Origin: G963667975 sp963677395
GTDB taxonomy: Bacteria > Bacteroidota > Bacteroidia > Bacteroidales > G963667975
Assembly (NCBI GenBank): GCA_963677395.2
Contig: OY781965.2
Location: 1,178,001 to 1,242,000, forward strand
Direction of reading: 5' to 3'
DNA length: 64,000 nucleotides
This document shows positions 26,635-35,399 of this stretch, in pieces; within the stretch, counting starts at the first letter, position 1; every line of letters starts with the position of its first letter. Made by a program: the position numbers and the translations under genes. The notes beneath the pieces are model-generated. The model was not told the origin of the DNA. It worked only from the letters and a program-made list of their open reading frames with translations, and did no database searches.

Positions 26635-26820
26635 ATGCCAAATCCAAAATGGAGATTTTCGAAATCAAGGACCCGCAAGCGCAGAGCACATGACCATTTA
26701 ACCGCTCCGCAAACGGCAATTTGCAGCAATTGTGGTACACCTGTACTGAGTCATCATGTTTGCCCTGAATGCGGTTTTTATCGCGGTAAACTTGCTATTG
26801 AAAAGAAGACTTCAGCATAA
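26635..26820 (+). CDS. rpmF: 50S ribosomal protein L32
   Basis: This 61-residue basic ribosomal protein opens MPNPKWRFSKSRTRKRRAHD as in L32 of Bacteroidota. It carries a zinc ribbon with C30/C33 and C43/C46. It lies between the DUF177 gene and plsX. Confidence 0.96.
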   Translation: MPNPKWRFSKSRTRKRRAHDHLTAPQTAICSNCGTPVLSHHVCPECGFYRGKLAIEKKTSA

Positions 26821-26935
26821 TTTAGCTTACATTATTGATGTAAATCAGGGACATAAAATCTGAACAAATTATTTTTGATCGGGTTTTATGTTCTTTTGTA
26901 TTGAGATTTATTTTTGTAAAACTTAATTTTTGCAC

Positions 26936-27919
26936 ATGAAGATCGGTTTGGATGTAATGGGTGGCGATTTTGCTCCTAAAACAACCATTGAAGGCGCAAT
27001 CAAAGCATTGCAATTTATTCCCAAAGAGGATACTATCGTTTTAATTGGCGATAAATCTATCATTGAAAATGAATTGAAAAATGCAGGAGGCGATATACAA
27101 TCGTTTGAAATAATTCATACTACCGATGTAATTGATATGGGAGAAAAACCCATAAAAGCTTTCACACAAAAAACTAATTCCAGTATTGCAGTTGGATTTA
27201 AAATGCTCAAAGAAGGATTGTTAGATGCCTTTTCAAGTGCAGGAAATTCGGGTGCGATGTTAGTTGGTTCTATGTACAGTGTTAGCACAATTCCGGGTGT
27301 GATGCGTCCTTGTACATGTACTGTACTTCCAAAAGAAGATGGTGGCGTTTCTGTTTTAGTTGATATTGGTACTAATCCCGACAGCAAACCAGAGGTTATG
27401 TATCAATTTGCTATTTTAGGAAGCCTCTACGCAAAGTACGTTTACCATATTGAAAATCCGAGAATTGGATTATTAAATATTGGTGAAGAAGAGGAAAAAG
27501 GGAACCTGCAATGTCAGGCTGCTTTTCACTTAATGAAAGATTCTAAAGATTTTGATTTCCAGGGAAATGTTGAAATCAGAGATCTGTTTAAAAATAAAGT
27601 GGATGTATTTGTGTGTGATGGGTTTATCGGAAACATGGTAATCAAGCTTATTGAAACCATGTATCGCCAAATTTATAAACGCAATTTACTGGACGACTAT
27701 TTTAAACGCATGAACTATGAATTGTACGGAGGAAGTGCAATTCTTGGCGTAAATGCACCTGTGGTAATTGGTCATGGAATTTCCAGCGGATTGGCAATTC
27801 AGAATATGTTATTGCTTTCCAGAGAAGTAGCTGCGACCAATCTTACCGAACGTATCAGAGAAGCTATGGTGGCTTATTCACAAGGTAATTTACAAAACGA
27901 ATCCGAATGTCAAAATTAA
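26936..27919 (+). CDS. plsX: Phosphate acyltransferase PlsX
   Basis: This 327-residue enzyme converts acyl-ACP and phosphate to acyl phosphate, the first step of phosphatidate synthesis by the PlsX/PlsY route. The N-terminus MKIGLDVMGGDFAP and the SAGNSGAM stretch are diagnostic. I chose ATG at 26936; a TTG two codons earlier (26930) is less likely. A possible promoter element lies directly before the ATG, so the leader may be very short. The last 13 bp overlap fabH, which couples phospholipid and fatty acid synthesis. Confidence 0.95.
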   Translation: MKIGLDVMGGDFAPKTTIEGAIKALQFIPKEDTIVLIGDKSIIENELKNAGGDIQSFEIIHTTDVIDMGEKPIKAFTQKTNSSIAVGFKMLKEGLLDAFSSAGNSGAMLVGSMYSVSTIPGVMRPCTCTVLPKEDGGVSVLVDIGTNPDSKPEVMYQFAILGSLYAKYVYHIENPRIGLLNIGEEEEKGNLQCQAAFHLMKDSKDFDFQGNVEIRDLFKNKVDVFVCDGFIGNMVIKLIETMYRQIYKRNLLDDYFKRMNYELYGGSAILGVNAPVVIGHGISSGLAIQNMLLLSREVAATNLTERIREAMVAYSQGNLQNESECQN

Positions 27920-28905
27920 GAGCAACAATTACAGGTGTAGGTGGATACCTCCCTGAATATATTCTTACAAATAATGAACTCAGCCAAATGGTTGACACTA
28001 CCGATGAGTGGATTATGACTCGTATCGGAATCAAAGAGCGTCGTATTATCAAAGGTGAAGGAAAAGGTTCCTCATTTGTAGGAGCAGAAGCAGTAAAACA
28101 ACTTCTTGAAAAAACAAATACTAAGCCTGAAGAAGTAGATTTGCTTATTTGTGCAACCGTAACTCCTGACCATCAGTTTCCTGCAACCGCGAATATCATT
28201 TGCGATAAAGTAGGAATCAAAAATGCGTTTGGGTTTGATTTAAATGCAGGCTGTTCAGGATTCCTTTATGCATTAACTACTGCCTCAAAATACGTTGAAT
28301 CGGGAAGCTGTAAAAAGGTAATTGTTGTTGGAGCTGAAAAGATGTCATCGATTGTTGACTATACAGATCGAGCTACATGTCCTATTTTTGGAGATGGTGC
28401 CGGAGCTGTAATGCTTGAACCTACAACTGAAGAAATCGGAATTATTGATACTATACTGCAATCAGATGGAGCTGGTCGTGTTCATTTGCATCAAAAAGCA
28501 GGGGGCTCTGTAAAACCTCCTTCTCACGAAACAATTGATGCTCGCGAGCATTACATCTATCAAGAGGGTCAGGCTGTTTTTAAATGGGCTGTGACAAAAA
28601 TGGCAGATGTTTCCGTTGAAATGATGGAACGTCATGGTATTACCCCTGAAACTCTTGCATGGTTAGTTCCTCATCAGGCTAATCTGAGAATTATTGAAGC
28701 AACGGGCAACAGAATGGGATTGAAAAAAGAGCAGGTAATGGTAAATATTGAAAAATATGGGAATACCACAGCTGCTACTATTCCATTACTCCTTTGGGAA
28801 TGGGAGCCACGATTGAAGAAAGGTGAAAATTTAATCATCGCAACTTTTGGAGCAGGGTTTACCTGGGGCTCGATGTTAGTAAAATGGGGATATGATCCCA
28901 AATAA
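27907..28905 (+). CDS. fabH: 3-oxoacyl-ACP synthase III
   Basis: This 332-residue condensing enzyme starts fatty acid synthesis by joining acetyl-CoA (or a branched primer) to malonyl-ACP. The catalytic triad is visible as C116 (NAGCSG), H256 (VPHQAN) and N286 (YGNTTAA). It overlaps plsX by 13 bp. It ends at a perfect bidirectional hairpin shared with the convergent M28 peptidase gene. Confidence 0.96.
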   Translation: MSKLRATITGVGGYLPEYILTNNELSQMVDTTDEWIMTRIGIKERRIIKGEGKGSSFVGAEAVKQLLEKTNTKPEEVDLLICATVTPDHQFPATANIICDKVGIKNAFGFDLNAGCSGFLYALTTASKYVESGSCKKVIVVGAEKMSSIVDYTDRATCPIFGDGAGAVMLEPTTEEIGIIDTILQSDGAGRVHLHQKAGGSVKPPSHETIDAREHYIYQEGQAVFKWAVTKMADVSVEMMERHGITPETLAWLVPHQANLRIIEATGNRMGLKKEQVMVNIEKYGNTTAATIPLLLWEWEPRLKKGENLIIATFGAGFTWGSMLVKWGYDPK

Positions 28906-28913
28906 TATACAAT

Positions 28914-28947
28914 GAAAAAAGACCGGCTTTTTGCCGGTCTTTTTTCA
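28914..28947. terminator. Bidirectional terminator between fabH and the peptidase gene
   Basis: GACCGGC and GCCGGTC arms (28921-28927 and 28933-28939) are flanked by an A-tract on the left and a T-tract on the right, suited to stopping both convergent transcripts. Confidence 0.85.
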
Positions 28948-28963
28948 TTGCAACATAATGGAT

Positions 28964-30682
28964 TTACAAATTGACGATTAGTACAATTTTTTTATTATCC
29001 CGTAATAGATCAATGTTAATTATTTGACCGGGTTTTAATACCTTTAATCTGCTCATATAGTCCTGAATATTTGTAACGGGTTTGCCGTCAAGAGCAGTAA
29101 TAATATCTCCTTTTAAGATTCCCGCTTTTGAAGCAGGGCCACCTTTTCGAACGCCATCCACTCTAAGCCCTTTTGATTCCTGAGATGCAAAATCAGGAAT
29201 GATTCCTAATGTGACTTTTAATCTTGTTCTTCCACCAGTTTTTTCTTTCTCTCCAGATTCTTTAAAGGTGAGAGGTTTTGCACGATTCGCAATTTCAGTT
29301 GCTATGTCATAAATATATTTTAAAATCAGCTCTTCACCTTTGAAATTGATACGGTTTATATCATCACCAGGAGTATGATAATCATCGTGAGCCCCACTAT
29401 TTATAAAAAAAACAGGAATATTTTTGCCATAAAAAGAGGAATGATCTGAAGCTCCAAAGCCATCAGGTGAAAACCTGAGTCTAAATCCGTAATGATTGTT
29501 TGAATTTAAAATTGTATCTGCTTCCATTGAAGTACCAGTTCCTCCTATCAATACGTTTTGTAATTCATTATCAAACCGTCCGATCATATCAAGGTTTATC
29601 ATTGTTTTTATTTTGGAAATATCAACCGGAGGATACTGAACAAAATACTTTGATCCAAGTAATCCCATCTCTTCAGCCCCAAAAGCAACAAAGATGATAC
29701 TTCTTTTGGATTTGTTTTTTGCAAACTTTTGAGCAAGTTCTAATATTCCGGATACACCACTTGCATTATCATCAGCCCCATTATGTATTGCTAGAGTATC
29801 CGGTTTTCGTGATCCGCTTCCGGGGCCACCGAAGCCTAAATGATCGTAATGGGCGCCTATAACAATGTACTCATCTTTGAGCTTTGAATCTGTTCCTTCA
29901 ATTGAAACTACAATGTTTCTTGTTTGCAACTTATTTGTAATTAGCTTTGTATGTATGGTTGCCTCTTTTGATCCAATCAGTAGATCGTTCATCGTAAACG
30001 TATTATTGAGCAGTTCCTGATTCATCCAGACAACCGGAAAATGGACACTACCATAAGAATCTTCAACAGGAGCTTTTCCATTTTCAATAAAGTCAGGAGT
30101 GTAAAAAATCACGCCAATTGCGCCTTTGTCTTTTGCTGTTAATACTTTTGTACGTTCATCTGCGTATTCTGCAAGCCATTCTTTCTTGCCATACTCAGGA
30201 TAGCCCCTTGCAATAATTACAATTTTTCCGGCTACATCAATATTTTTATAGTTGTCAATTGTCAGAGAATCAGACTTATATGTAATTCCATAATCTACGC
30301 TGACACACTTTCCGGTGATTGAAGTATCAGAACTAATAAGCAAGGGAAAGAACTGATTGGAAACAGTTGCTTTTTTATTGTCAACAATAATGAAAGACGA
30401 AGGATCAACAGTTTTTCCTGTTATGACCGGGAAATCCTGAATTCCAGATGAATAAAGTGGAATTAAACCACTCTTTTTAAAGTTTGCAAGTATATAAATT
30501 GCACTTAAAGAGTCTTCAGCTGTTCCAGGCTTACGTCCTTGTAATTTATCAGAAGCTAAATATGTTATATGTTTTTGAATATCTTTTGCGCTAATATTTT
30601 CAGAAGTTTTGGGAAGCTTTTGAGAGTATAATGCATTGACGATAATAAAAGTTAAAACCGAAAAGAAAATAACACGTTTCAT
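28964..30682 (-). CDS. Secreted M28 family zinc aminopeptidase with PDZ domain
   Basis: This 572-residue exported metallopeptidase has a signal peptide (1-20). A protease-associated-type insert spans about 90-260. The M28 core carries the metal ligands in GAHYDHLG (H about 278), NGADDNASG, the catalytic GAEEMGLLG, LDMIGR and HDDYHTPGDD. The C-terminus is a PDZ domain (about 480-572; GLRVDGVRKGGPASKAGILKGDII). It should remove N-terminal amino acids from peptides in the periplasm or outside. It ends without a T9SS domain, so it probably stays periplasmic. A -7-like element, TACATTTG, is on the minus strand at 30729-30722. Confidence 0.9.
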   Translation of the reverse strand: MKRVIFFSVLTFIIVNALYSQKLPKTSENISAKDIQKHITYLASDKLQGRKPGTAEDSLSAIYILANFKKSGLIPLYSSGIQDFPVITGKTVDPSSFIIVDNKKATVSNQFFPLLISSDTSITGKCVSVDYGITYKSDSLTIDNYKNIDVAGKIVIIARGYPEYGKKEWLAEYADERTKVLTAKDKGAIGVIFYTPDFIENGKAPVEDSYGSVHFPVVWMNQELLNNTFTMNDLLIGSKEATIHTKLITNKLQTRNIVVSIEGTDSKLKDEYIVIGAHYDHLGFGGPGSGSRKPDTLAIHNGADDNASGVSGILELAQKFAKNKSKRSIIFVAFGAEEMGLLGSKYFVQYPPVDISKIKTMINLDMIGRFDNELQNVLIGGTGTSMEADTILNSNNHYGFRLRFSPDGFGASDHSSFYGKNIPVFFINSGAHDDYHTPGDDINRINFKGEELILKYIYDIATEIANRAKPLTFKESGEKEKTGGRTRLKVTLGIIPDFASQESKGLRVDGVRKGGPASKAGILKGDIITALDGKPVTNIQDYMSRLKVLKPGQIINIDLLRDNKKIVLIVNL

Positions 30683-31014
30683 GAAAATGAATATTTGAAA
30701 TTATACTACTTGTGCAAAGCACAAATGTAAAGAAAAAGGGCTAAAACAGAAGTTTTGTATAACTTTCTCAGAAGCAGATTATTCGAAAATGATTTGTTTT
30801 TTTATCAAACAGGGAAGTTTGCCTGAGTAACATGTTGAATTACTATTTGTTATACGCGTATTTATTTGTAACATCTGCTTAACAATTTTATTTGCAGATA
30901 ACAAAATTGGGTATTAAATTTGCCAAAATTATTCTGCGAAGCTAAAATAGGCTAAATCTCAGAAGTTTGAATTAGGATTGAAAAAGTGTATTTGAAAATC
31001 AATAATTTAGAAAA
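30683..31014. other. Intergenic region between divergent protease genes
   Basis: This 332-bp region holds the upstream elements of the M28 gene (minus strand TACATTTG, 30729-30722) and of the C10 peptidase gene (30891-30922). No gene or repeat was seen. Confidence 0.6.
30891..30922 (+). promoter_or_regulatory. Promoter of the C10 peptidase gene
   Basis: TTTG (30891-30894), a 20-bp spacer and TAAATTTG (30915-30922) match the Bacteroidota promoter pattern. The leader would be about 90 nt. Confidence 0.5.
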
Positions 31015-32823
31015 ATGAAAAAAAGAGGATTAGTTTTCTTTTCAGCATGTATGTTGTTGCTATCAACAATGTCATATGCTAAACCAGTTGACAAAAAGAC
31101 TGCATTTAAAGTTCTTGAGCAATTTTCAAGAATAGAATTTGCAGGTAAATCAAACGCTCCCCAAGTTGCTTCAATGACAAGTTACAAAGAAATAAAAAGT
31201 AACGATGTAGTATTGATGCACATTTTTTACAATGAAAATGGATTTGCAATTGTTTCTGCTGATGATAGAGTACTTCCGATTTTAGGATATTCTAATGAAG
31301 GAACATATACTTCCGAATCAAAAAATCCAACTTTTGCTTGGTGGATAAATGGTTACAAACAACAAATAGAAGAAGCCGTAAAATCAAAAGCACCTCGTTC
31401 AAATGAAGTTGCTGAAGCATGGGAAAGATATTTAGATCCTTCAAAATCAACTTCAAAATCAACGAACGAGCAAGTACTCCCAATGCTTTCAACTAATTGG
31501 GATCAAGGAGTGGGTTACAATGATTCATGCCCTTCGCATCCTGCAGCTTTAGAAGCGAATAAAAGATGTTATACAGGTTGTGTTGCAACTGCGATGGCTC
31601 AGGTGATGAGATTTTACAAATACCCTGCCCAAGGTGTGGGTTCACACACGTATAACCATCCTGCTTTTGGAGCATTAAGTGCAAATTATGGTGCAACAAC
31701 TTATGATTGGAATGCAATGACTTTAGCTGCAAGTACTCCTGCAAGTGCAGCCGTAATTTCGCAGTTAATGTATCATTGTGGTGTTTCTGTAGATATGGGA
31801 TATACTCCATTTTCATCAGGAACTCAAACAACCTATACTATTGATGCATTATTTAACTATTTCAAATATCGTAGGTTTTTGGATGCTAAATATAAAAGCC
31901 AAATGACCGATCTAGAATGGCATGATTTGTTAAAATTTAATCTTAAATCAGGATATCCAATGCTATATAGTGGTCATGATGCAAGTGCTCAAAATCTTGG
32001 AGGTCATGCCTGGGTTTGCGATGGATTCAATGATGCTAGTGAAAATTATTATCACATGAACTGGGGATGGGGTGGATCCTTCAATGGAAATTTCTTGGTT
32101 ACCGCACTCACTCCGGGTGGTTCTTCAGGTCAACAACAAGGTAATTTTATCAATGGTCAATATGTAATTACAAACATTGTTCCAGAGACTGATCAATATC
32201 CATTATGTAATGGCACAAAAATGTATAGAGCTTCTTTTGGAACTATTGAAGATGGAAGTGGTTCATGGAATTACAAAGATAATACTGACTGTCGTTGGTT
32301 GATTACTCCAGACAGTTGTAATTATATCAAACTATCTTTTACCTATTTTGATACGGAAGACAATAATGATGTACTGACAATTTATGATGGTGAATCAACT
32401 TCATCACCGGTATTACGTACAATGAGCGGAAATCTTACCGGAGCAAACTTCCCTACTCCTGTATTTTCTACTTCTGGAAAAATGTTACTCGTATTTAAAT
32501 CAAACGGAAGCGTTGCAAAAAATGGTTGGAAAGCTTCATGGGCAAGACAGTACACAGGAATTAATGAAGAAGAGAATTCTCCAATTTTTAATATGTACCC
32601 AAACCCAACTAACGATAAGGTAACTATTGAATTTGCTTCACAATCAGATGCAAACAGAACAGTTGTAGTTTTGGATCCTTCAGGTCGCGTAGTTCGTGCT
32701 GAAACTCCTTCGATGAATTCTGATAAAATTGAAGTTTCATTAGGCGGGTTAACTTCTGGCATCTATTTCATTCAAGTTAAAGAAGGAAGTGCAATTAGCG
32801 TGAAGAAAATCATGAAGATGTAG
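31015..32823 (+). CDS. Secreted C10 family cysteine protease (streptopain-like) with CUB domain
   Basis: This 602-residue T9SS cargo has a signal peptide (1-22). An inhibitory Spi-type prodomain (about 25-125) is followed by a C10 papain-like catalytic domain, with nucleophile C189 in TGCVATAMAQV and H331 in GGHAWVCDGF. A CUB-like beta domain (about 400-515) and a type A T9SS sorting domain (about 525-602; FNMYPNPTND to KKIMKM) complete it. It resembles interpain/periodontain-type proteases that degrade host or environmental proteins. It is probably made as an inactive zymogen. A hairpin terminator and then a TonB receptor gene follow. Confidence 0.9.
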   Translation: MKKRGLVFFSACMLLLSTMSYAKPVDKKTAFKVLEQFSRIEFAGKSNAPQVASMTSYKEIKSNDVVLMHIFYNENGFAIVSADDRVLPILGYSNEGTYTSESKNPTFAWWINGYKQQIEEAVKSKAPRSNEVAEAWERYLDPSKSTSKSTNEQVLPMLSTNWDQGVGYNDSCPSHPAALEANKRCYTGCVATAMAQVMRFYKYPAQGVGSHTYNHPAFGALSANYGATTYDWNAMTLAASTPASAAVISQLMYHCGVSVDMGYTPFSSGTQTTYTIDALFNYFKYRRFLDAKYKSQMTDLEWHDLLKFNLKSGYPMLYSGHDASAQNLGGHAWVCDGFNDASENYYHMNWGWGGSFNGNFLVTALTPGGSSGQQQGNFINGQYVITNIVPETDQYPLCNGTKMYRASFGTIEDGSGSWNYKDNTDCRWLITPDSCNYIKLSFTYFDTEDNNDVLTIYDGESTSSPVLRTMSGNLTGANFPTPVFSTSGKMLLVFKSNGSVAKNGWKASWARQYTGINEEENSPIFNMYPNPTNDKVTIEFASQSDANRTVVVLDPSGRVVRAETPSMNSDKIEVSLGGLTSGIYFIQVKEGSAISVKKIMKM

Positions 32824-32844
32824 TTTTCAATAACTTAATCATAT

Positions 32845-32890
32845 AAATACACGTTATATTGGTTCGCCGTATAGCGTGTATTTTCTTTTA
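32845..32890 (+). terminator. Terminator of the C10 peptidase gene
   Basis: AAATACACGTTATA (32845-32858) pairs with TATAGCGTGTATTT (32870-32883) with one wobble, followed by TCTTTT. Confidence 0.8.
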
Positions 32891-32910
32891 TAACCTTAAA
32901 TATTTTGAAG

Positions 32911-35328
32911 ATGCCCCGTAAAACAGCTCTTATGTTTGGCATAATTATTATGTCAACATTATCACTCTTTGCCCAAAATATTAAAGTACTGAATAAGTCA
33001 GACCTGCAACCAATCGAAAATGTTGCGATTGTTGGTAACACACATGCTACCACAACCGATAAAAATGGAAATGCAGATATTACCCGTTTTAATCAAGATG
33101 AAGTTATCACCTTTAATCATCTTTCTTTTAATTCATTAAGGATTTCAAAGGCAGAAATCATCAAACAAGGAAATGTAGTTTATCTGAATGATAAAGTATT
33201 GATGTTGCAGGAAGTTGTTCTTTCAGCCAATAAATTGATTGAAAACAAGTCAGATGTTCCACAAAAAATTGAAGTTATCACATCAAAGCAAATATCATTT
33301 AGCAATTCTCAAACGAGTGGTGACTTGTTACAACAAACCGGAAATGTATTTGTGCAACAAAGCCAAATGGGAGGTAGCAGCCCGGTTTTGAGAGGTTTTG
33401 AAGCGAATAAAGTTCTGCTTGTTATTGACGGAGTTAGGATGAATAATGCTATTTACAGATCAGGACATCTTCAAAATGTAATTACGATTGATCCGAATGT
33501 GCTTGACAGAGCAGAAATAAACTTTGGTGCGGGATCTGTAATTTACGGAAGTGATGCGATAGGTGGGGTAATGGCTTTTTTTTCGAAAAATCCAGTCTTG
33601 TCAGAAACAGGAACCACATTTTACAAAACCAATGCGTTTACCCGTTATTCTTCTGCCAATAATGAGTTTTCGGGCAATGTGAATATAAGCATCGGACTTA
33701 AAAAATGGGCATTTTTAACCAGTGTTACCTATAAAAAGCTTGGCGATTTACGAATGGGAAATGAACGTGATTCAAAATATGGAGACTGGGGAAAATGTAT
33801 TTATTATGCTGAAAGAGTAAATGGTAAAGACTCAATGATGATTAATGAGAATCCAAATATTCAGAAAAACTCTGGTTATACTCAATATGATCTCATGCAA
33901 AAGATTTTATTCCAGCCATCTTCAACTCAAAAACACATACTTAATCTACAGCTTTCGAATTCAGGTAATGTACCTCGTTATGACAGGTTGGCAGAAATAG
34001 ACGGTGCCAAATTGAAATATGCAGATTGGTACTATGGACCTCAAACCAGAATATTTGCTTCCTACAGTGCATTTTTTTCTTCTAAAACAAAACTCTATGA
34101 TAATGCATCTTTCATTGTTGCCTGGCAGAATATCAGTGAAGACAGAATTAACAGAAAGTTTAATAAGGCTGCTGAGAGCCATCAGAATGAAACCGTGAAT
34201 ATTATTTCTTTAAATGCAGATTTCAGAAAGGAACTGATGGATAAGCATGAGTTAAGGTTTGGTTTAGAAGCTATTTCGAATTTTGTTGAATCAGAGGCAT
34301 ATGCCGTAGATATCAATACTGGGTTAAAGTCATACACAATTGCAACACGATATCCAGACAATGGGAGTACTTACTCTTCTTTTGCCGGATATATTACACA
34401 CAACTGGGAGCTAAGTAAGAAATTAATTTTATCTCAGGGATTAAGATTGAGTCATGTAGCACTAAAATCAGAGTATAGTGATACGATGATGAAAGTTACT
34501 AAATTTCCGTTTGATAAAACGATTCAACAAAACAATTCGGCCTTGAATGGAAACGTTGGTGTAGTATATATGCCTGGCAGAAACTGGAGATTTGCATTAA
34601 TTGGATCATCAGGGTTCAGAGCCCCAAATGTAGATGATGTGGGAAAAGTTAATGACTCAAAAGCAGGAAGCGCACTTGTTATTCCAAACCCTGAGTTGAA
34701 ACCTGAATATGCTTACAATGTGGATTTTACAATGGGAAAATTGTTATTTGAAAGAGTTTATCTGGAAGTTACCGGGTTTTACACATTGGTAAATAATGCA
34801 ATTGTTGTAAAAGCAACGAAGTTGAATGGTTTAGACTCTATTATGTACGATGGTAAAAAAACAGCTGTTCAGGCTGCATCTAATTCAGGAGAGGCTTATG
34901 TTTATGGCGTACAAGGGCAATTAACTGCTCAAATAAGCGGCCATTTTTCGTTATCCAGTAATCTGACATATACTTATGGACGATTAAAATCAGGTGATGT
35001 TCCTTTGGATCATATTCCGCCTGTTTTTGGGATGGTGTCGATGAAATATGAAGTCAAAAAGTTTAAGGGAGAGTTTTATGTAAGATATAACGGGTGGAAG
35101 CATTTAGCAGATTATAGTCAGAGTGGAGAAGATAATTTACAACAAGCGACTATAGAAGGAATGCCTTCCTGGTTTACGTTAAATACAAGAGCTGCATATC
35201 AGATAAATAGAAATTTAAGTTTTCAGTTTGGTATAGAAAATATTCTTGATAAGCATTATCGCAATTTTGCATCAGGGATTAGTGCTCCGGGACGAAATTT
35301 TATGATTGCGGTAAAACTTACACTATAA
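32911..35328 (+). CDS. TonB-dependent outer-membrane receptor
   Basis: This receptor of about 805 residues takes up a ligand through a gated 22-strand barrel using TonB energy. It has a signal peptide (to about residue 22, LFAQ) and a carboxypeptidase-regulatory-like domain (about 25-95). The plug (about 110-225) includes QMGGSSPVLRGFEANKVLLVIDGVRMNNA, and the barrel ends NFMIAVKLTL. The plug pattern resembles haem/haemoglobin-type receptors more than SusC. No SusD-like gene is adjacent, so the substrate is probably a metal complex or haem; this is inference. ATG at 32911 is preferred over an in-frame TTG at 32905. The neighbouring secreted protease could release protein-bound ligand. Confidence 0.88.
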   Translation: MPRKTALMFGIIIMSTLSLFAQNIKVLNKSDLQPIENVAIVGNTHATTTDKNGNADITRFNQDEVITFNHLSFNSLRISKAEIIKQGNVVYLNDKVLMLQEVVLSANKLIENKSDVPQKIEVITSKQISFSNSQTSGDLLQQTGNVFVQQSQMGGSSPVLRGFEANKVLLVIDGVRMNNAIYRSGHLQNVITIDPNVLDRAEINFGAGSVIYGSDAIGGVMAFFSKNPVLSETGTTFYKTNAFTRYSSANNEFSGNVNISIGLKKWAFLTSVTYKKLGDLRMGNERDSKYGDWGKCIYYAERVNGKDSMMINENPNIQKNSGYTQYDLMQKILFQPSSTQKHILNLQLSNSGNVPRYDRLAEIDGAKLKYADWYYGPQTRIFASYSAFFSSKTKLYDNASFIVAWQNISEDRINRKFNKAAESHQNETVNIISLNADFRKELMDKHELRFGLEAISNFVESEAYAVDINTGLKSYTIATRYPDNGSTYSSFAGYITHNWELSKKLILSQGLRLSHVALKSEYSDTMMKVTKFPFDKTIQQNNSALNGNVGVVYMPGRNWRFALIGSSGFRAPNVDDVGKVNDSKAGSALVIPNPELKPEYAYNVDFTMGKLLFERVYLEVTGFYTLVNNAIVVKATKLNGLDSIMYDGKKTAVQAASNSGEAYVYGVQGQLTAQISGHFSLSSNLTYTYGRLKSGDVPLDHIPPVFGMVSMKYEVKKFKGEFYVRYNGWKHLADYSQSGEDNLQQATIEGMPSWFTLNTRAAYQINRNLSFQFGIENILDKHYRNFASGISAPGRNFMIAVKLTL

Positions 35329-35359
35329 CAATAAGTAATCAGTTTTGTGGCAAAAGTTA

Positions 35360-35367
35360 TATATTTG
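35360..35367 (+). promoter_or_regulatory. Putative -7 element
   Basis: TATATTTG followed by GCAC lies 32 bp before the CHU_C surface protein gene. Confidence 0.4.
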
Positions 35368-35399
35368 CACACGAATAGGCAACTATTGCTCTGCCTTAA